Source: Algoriphagus sp. (lineage in GTDB: Bacteria; Bacteroidota; Bacteroidia; Cytophagales; Cyclobacteriaceae). Taken from it: a stretch of 64,000 nucleotides of DNA. The stretch is from assembly GCF_013373065.1 (NCBI RefSeq), contig NZ_JABXIN010000012.1, positions 1-64,000 on the forward strand, read 5' to 3'. How positions within the stretch are numbered: position 1 is the stretch's first letter; each line of letters opens with the position of its first letter. The notes under the pieces were generated by a model that was not told the origin of the DNA, searched no databases, and saw nothing but the letters and a program-made list of their open reading frames with translations. Positions 63,390 through 64,000 of this stretch are shown here, piece by piece. The translations under genes were made by a program, and so were the position numbers.

Positions 63390-64000
63390 ATGAAAAGCAG
63401 ACCGCAATCCATACATATCACGCTTTTTTTCATCCTCTTTTTTGGATTTGGACTTGTTCAAACTGGTTTTGGTCAAGGTTTTAATGATAATGAATGGATT
63501 TTTGGCTATTGCGGACCTAATTCTACAAACAATTATTTATCCTTTGGAAAAGGGGAAAATCCCACGGTTCAAACTCTTCCCGGCAATGTCATCATAGATA
63601 AATTTAGTAATGCACTTGCAATCGATCCAATTACTGGACAGCCACTTTTCTATTCCAACGGGTCAATTGTATATGACTACAGTGCCTCCCCTATTCAAGG
63701 TCAAGTGGGCAATCTCAATGGACCTATCAATACCCGTCAGCAGGTAGCTACTGGATTTCTGAGTTACGAACCTGACGGAGATAAATTGTTTTATCTTTTT
63801 TATACTTCTCCCGCAGGACAACTGCTTTATTCTTTGATCGACATGAATGCCCCCGGGCAAGCAACCGGAAATGAGCGGCCTTTAGGAGAAATCATAGAAC
63901 AAGACCAAGTAATTGGAAATGCGCAAGGTCCAATTTTAGTGGTCAAAACAGCAGCCTCTCCTTCCTACCTGATCAGCTTTGATGGAGGAAATCTAATCGC
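63390..64000 (+). CDS. large secreted protein, 5' part only (probable T9SS cargo)
   Basis: An open frame without stop runs from ATG at 63390 to the window end, at least 203 codons. A signal peptide (about 1-28) is followed by a Gly/Asn-rich region such as GFNDNEWIFGYCGPNSTN and LSYEPDGDKLFYLFYTS, which suits a beta-propeller or surface domain. I do not see the C-terminal sorting domain because the gene is cut. The divergent PorP/SprF neighbour suggests it is a type-B T9SS cargo protein (inference). Confidence 0.8.
   Translation, partial: MKSRPQSIHITLFFILFFGFGLVQTGFGQGFNDNEWIFGYCGPNSTNNYLSFGKGENPTVQTLPGNVIIDKFSNALAIDPITGQPLFYSNGSIVYDYSASPIQGQVGNLNGPINTRQQVATGFLSYEPDGDKLFYLFYTSPAGQLLYSLIDMNAPGQATGNERPLGEIIEQDQVIGNAQGPILVVKTAASPSYLISFDGGNLI

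Noticed and set aside
1..64000. CRISPR arrays, IS elements, integrases, toxin-antitoxin or phage genes
   Set aside because: None seen by reading the translated frames and scanning for regular direct repeats.

Overview
This 64 kb window is chromosomal DNA from a Bacteroidota bacterium, most likely a Cyclobacteriaceae member close to Algoriphagus (the family is an inference from gene content). Supporting signs are a T9SS type-B cargo C-terminal domain and a PorP/SprF protein, an ExbB / small 3-TM protein / ExbD / ExbD cluster, a class-B succinate dehydrogenase, few Shine-Dalgarno sites, and promoters of the Bacteroidota form TTTG-N20-TAnnTTTG (perfect at rpsT). No transposon, prophage, CRISPR array or rRNA operon was seen. 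About 60 protein genes are supported, most on the minus strand.

Layout. 1-6.3 kb: the 5' part of tRNA-Ser(GGA), then (minus) a tight seven-gene run of two GT2 glycosyltransferases, a NodB deacetylase, a SpoIIE-type phosphatase, a small unknown, TatD and asparaginase. 6.3-13.5 kb: ruvC, an outer-membrane barrel, a Crp-like regulator, a beta-helix lipoprotein with a diheme cytochrome, a PLP racemase, an acetyltransferase and a Na+/solute symporter. 13.7-17.1 kb: sdhCAB. 17.4-31 kb: a 924-aa T9SS cargo protein overlapping a DCC oxidoreductase, an SbtA-like bicarbonate permease with a divergent LysR regulator, fabD, DUF3667, two MFS carriers, NnrD and the Exb cluster. 31.3-37.5 kb: exported sugar-isomerase-like TIM barrels, a GMC oxidoreductase, a VOC protein and an NHL propeller. 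37.5-43.5 kb: a TRAP transporter divergent from uxaA-uxaB (hexuronate/altronate use). 43.5-50.7 kb: an MtfA-like peptidase, pheT-coiled coil-zapA-rny, radC-DUF1684 and rpsT. 50.9-64 kb: a zinc phospholipase C/S1-P1-like protein, an aminotransferase, a YdeI-like protein, ppsA, a frameshifted DUF1593 gene, ThuA, DUF808, PhyH, an M48 protease, PorP/SprF and a truncated secreted protein.

The most unusual element is not a protein gene. Between the GMC oxidoreductase and the VOC gene lies about 610 nt (minus strand, roughly 34652 to 34042) that reads as a large structured non-coding RNA. It has a promoter-like element at one end and a 14-bp GAAA-capped hairpin plus U tract at the other. Between them are five further CUUCGG/UUUCGG-type hairpins and three copies of a 60-62 nt three-way-junction module. 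In the modules the helices are kept by compensatory changes and the loops are GNRA. I could not match it to RNase P RNA, tmRNA, SRP RNA, 6S RNA or any riboswitch consensus I remember. Whether it is new must be settled by an Rfam/covariance search.

The remaining genes join central metabolism (SDH, PpsA, FabD, PheT), envelope work (Exb proteins, PorP, glycosyltransferases, peptidases) and scavenging of plant- or algae-derived sugars and uronic acids (TRAP/UxaAB, GMC/TIM barrels, ThuA, DUF1593, PhyH).
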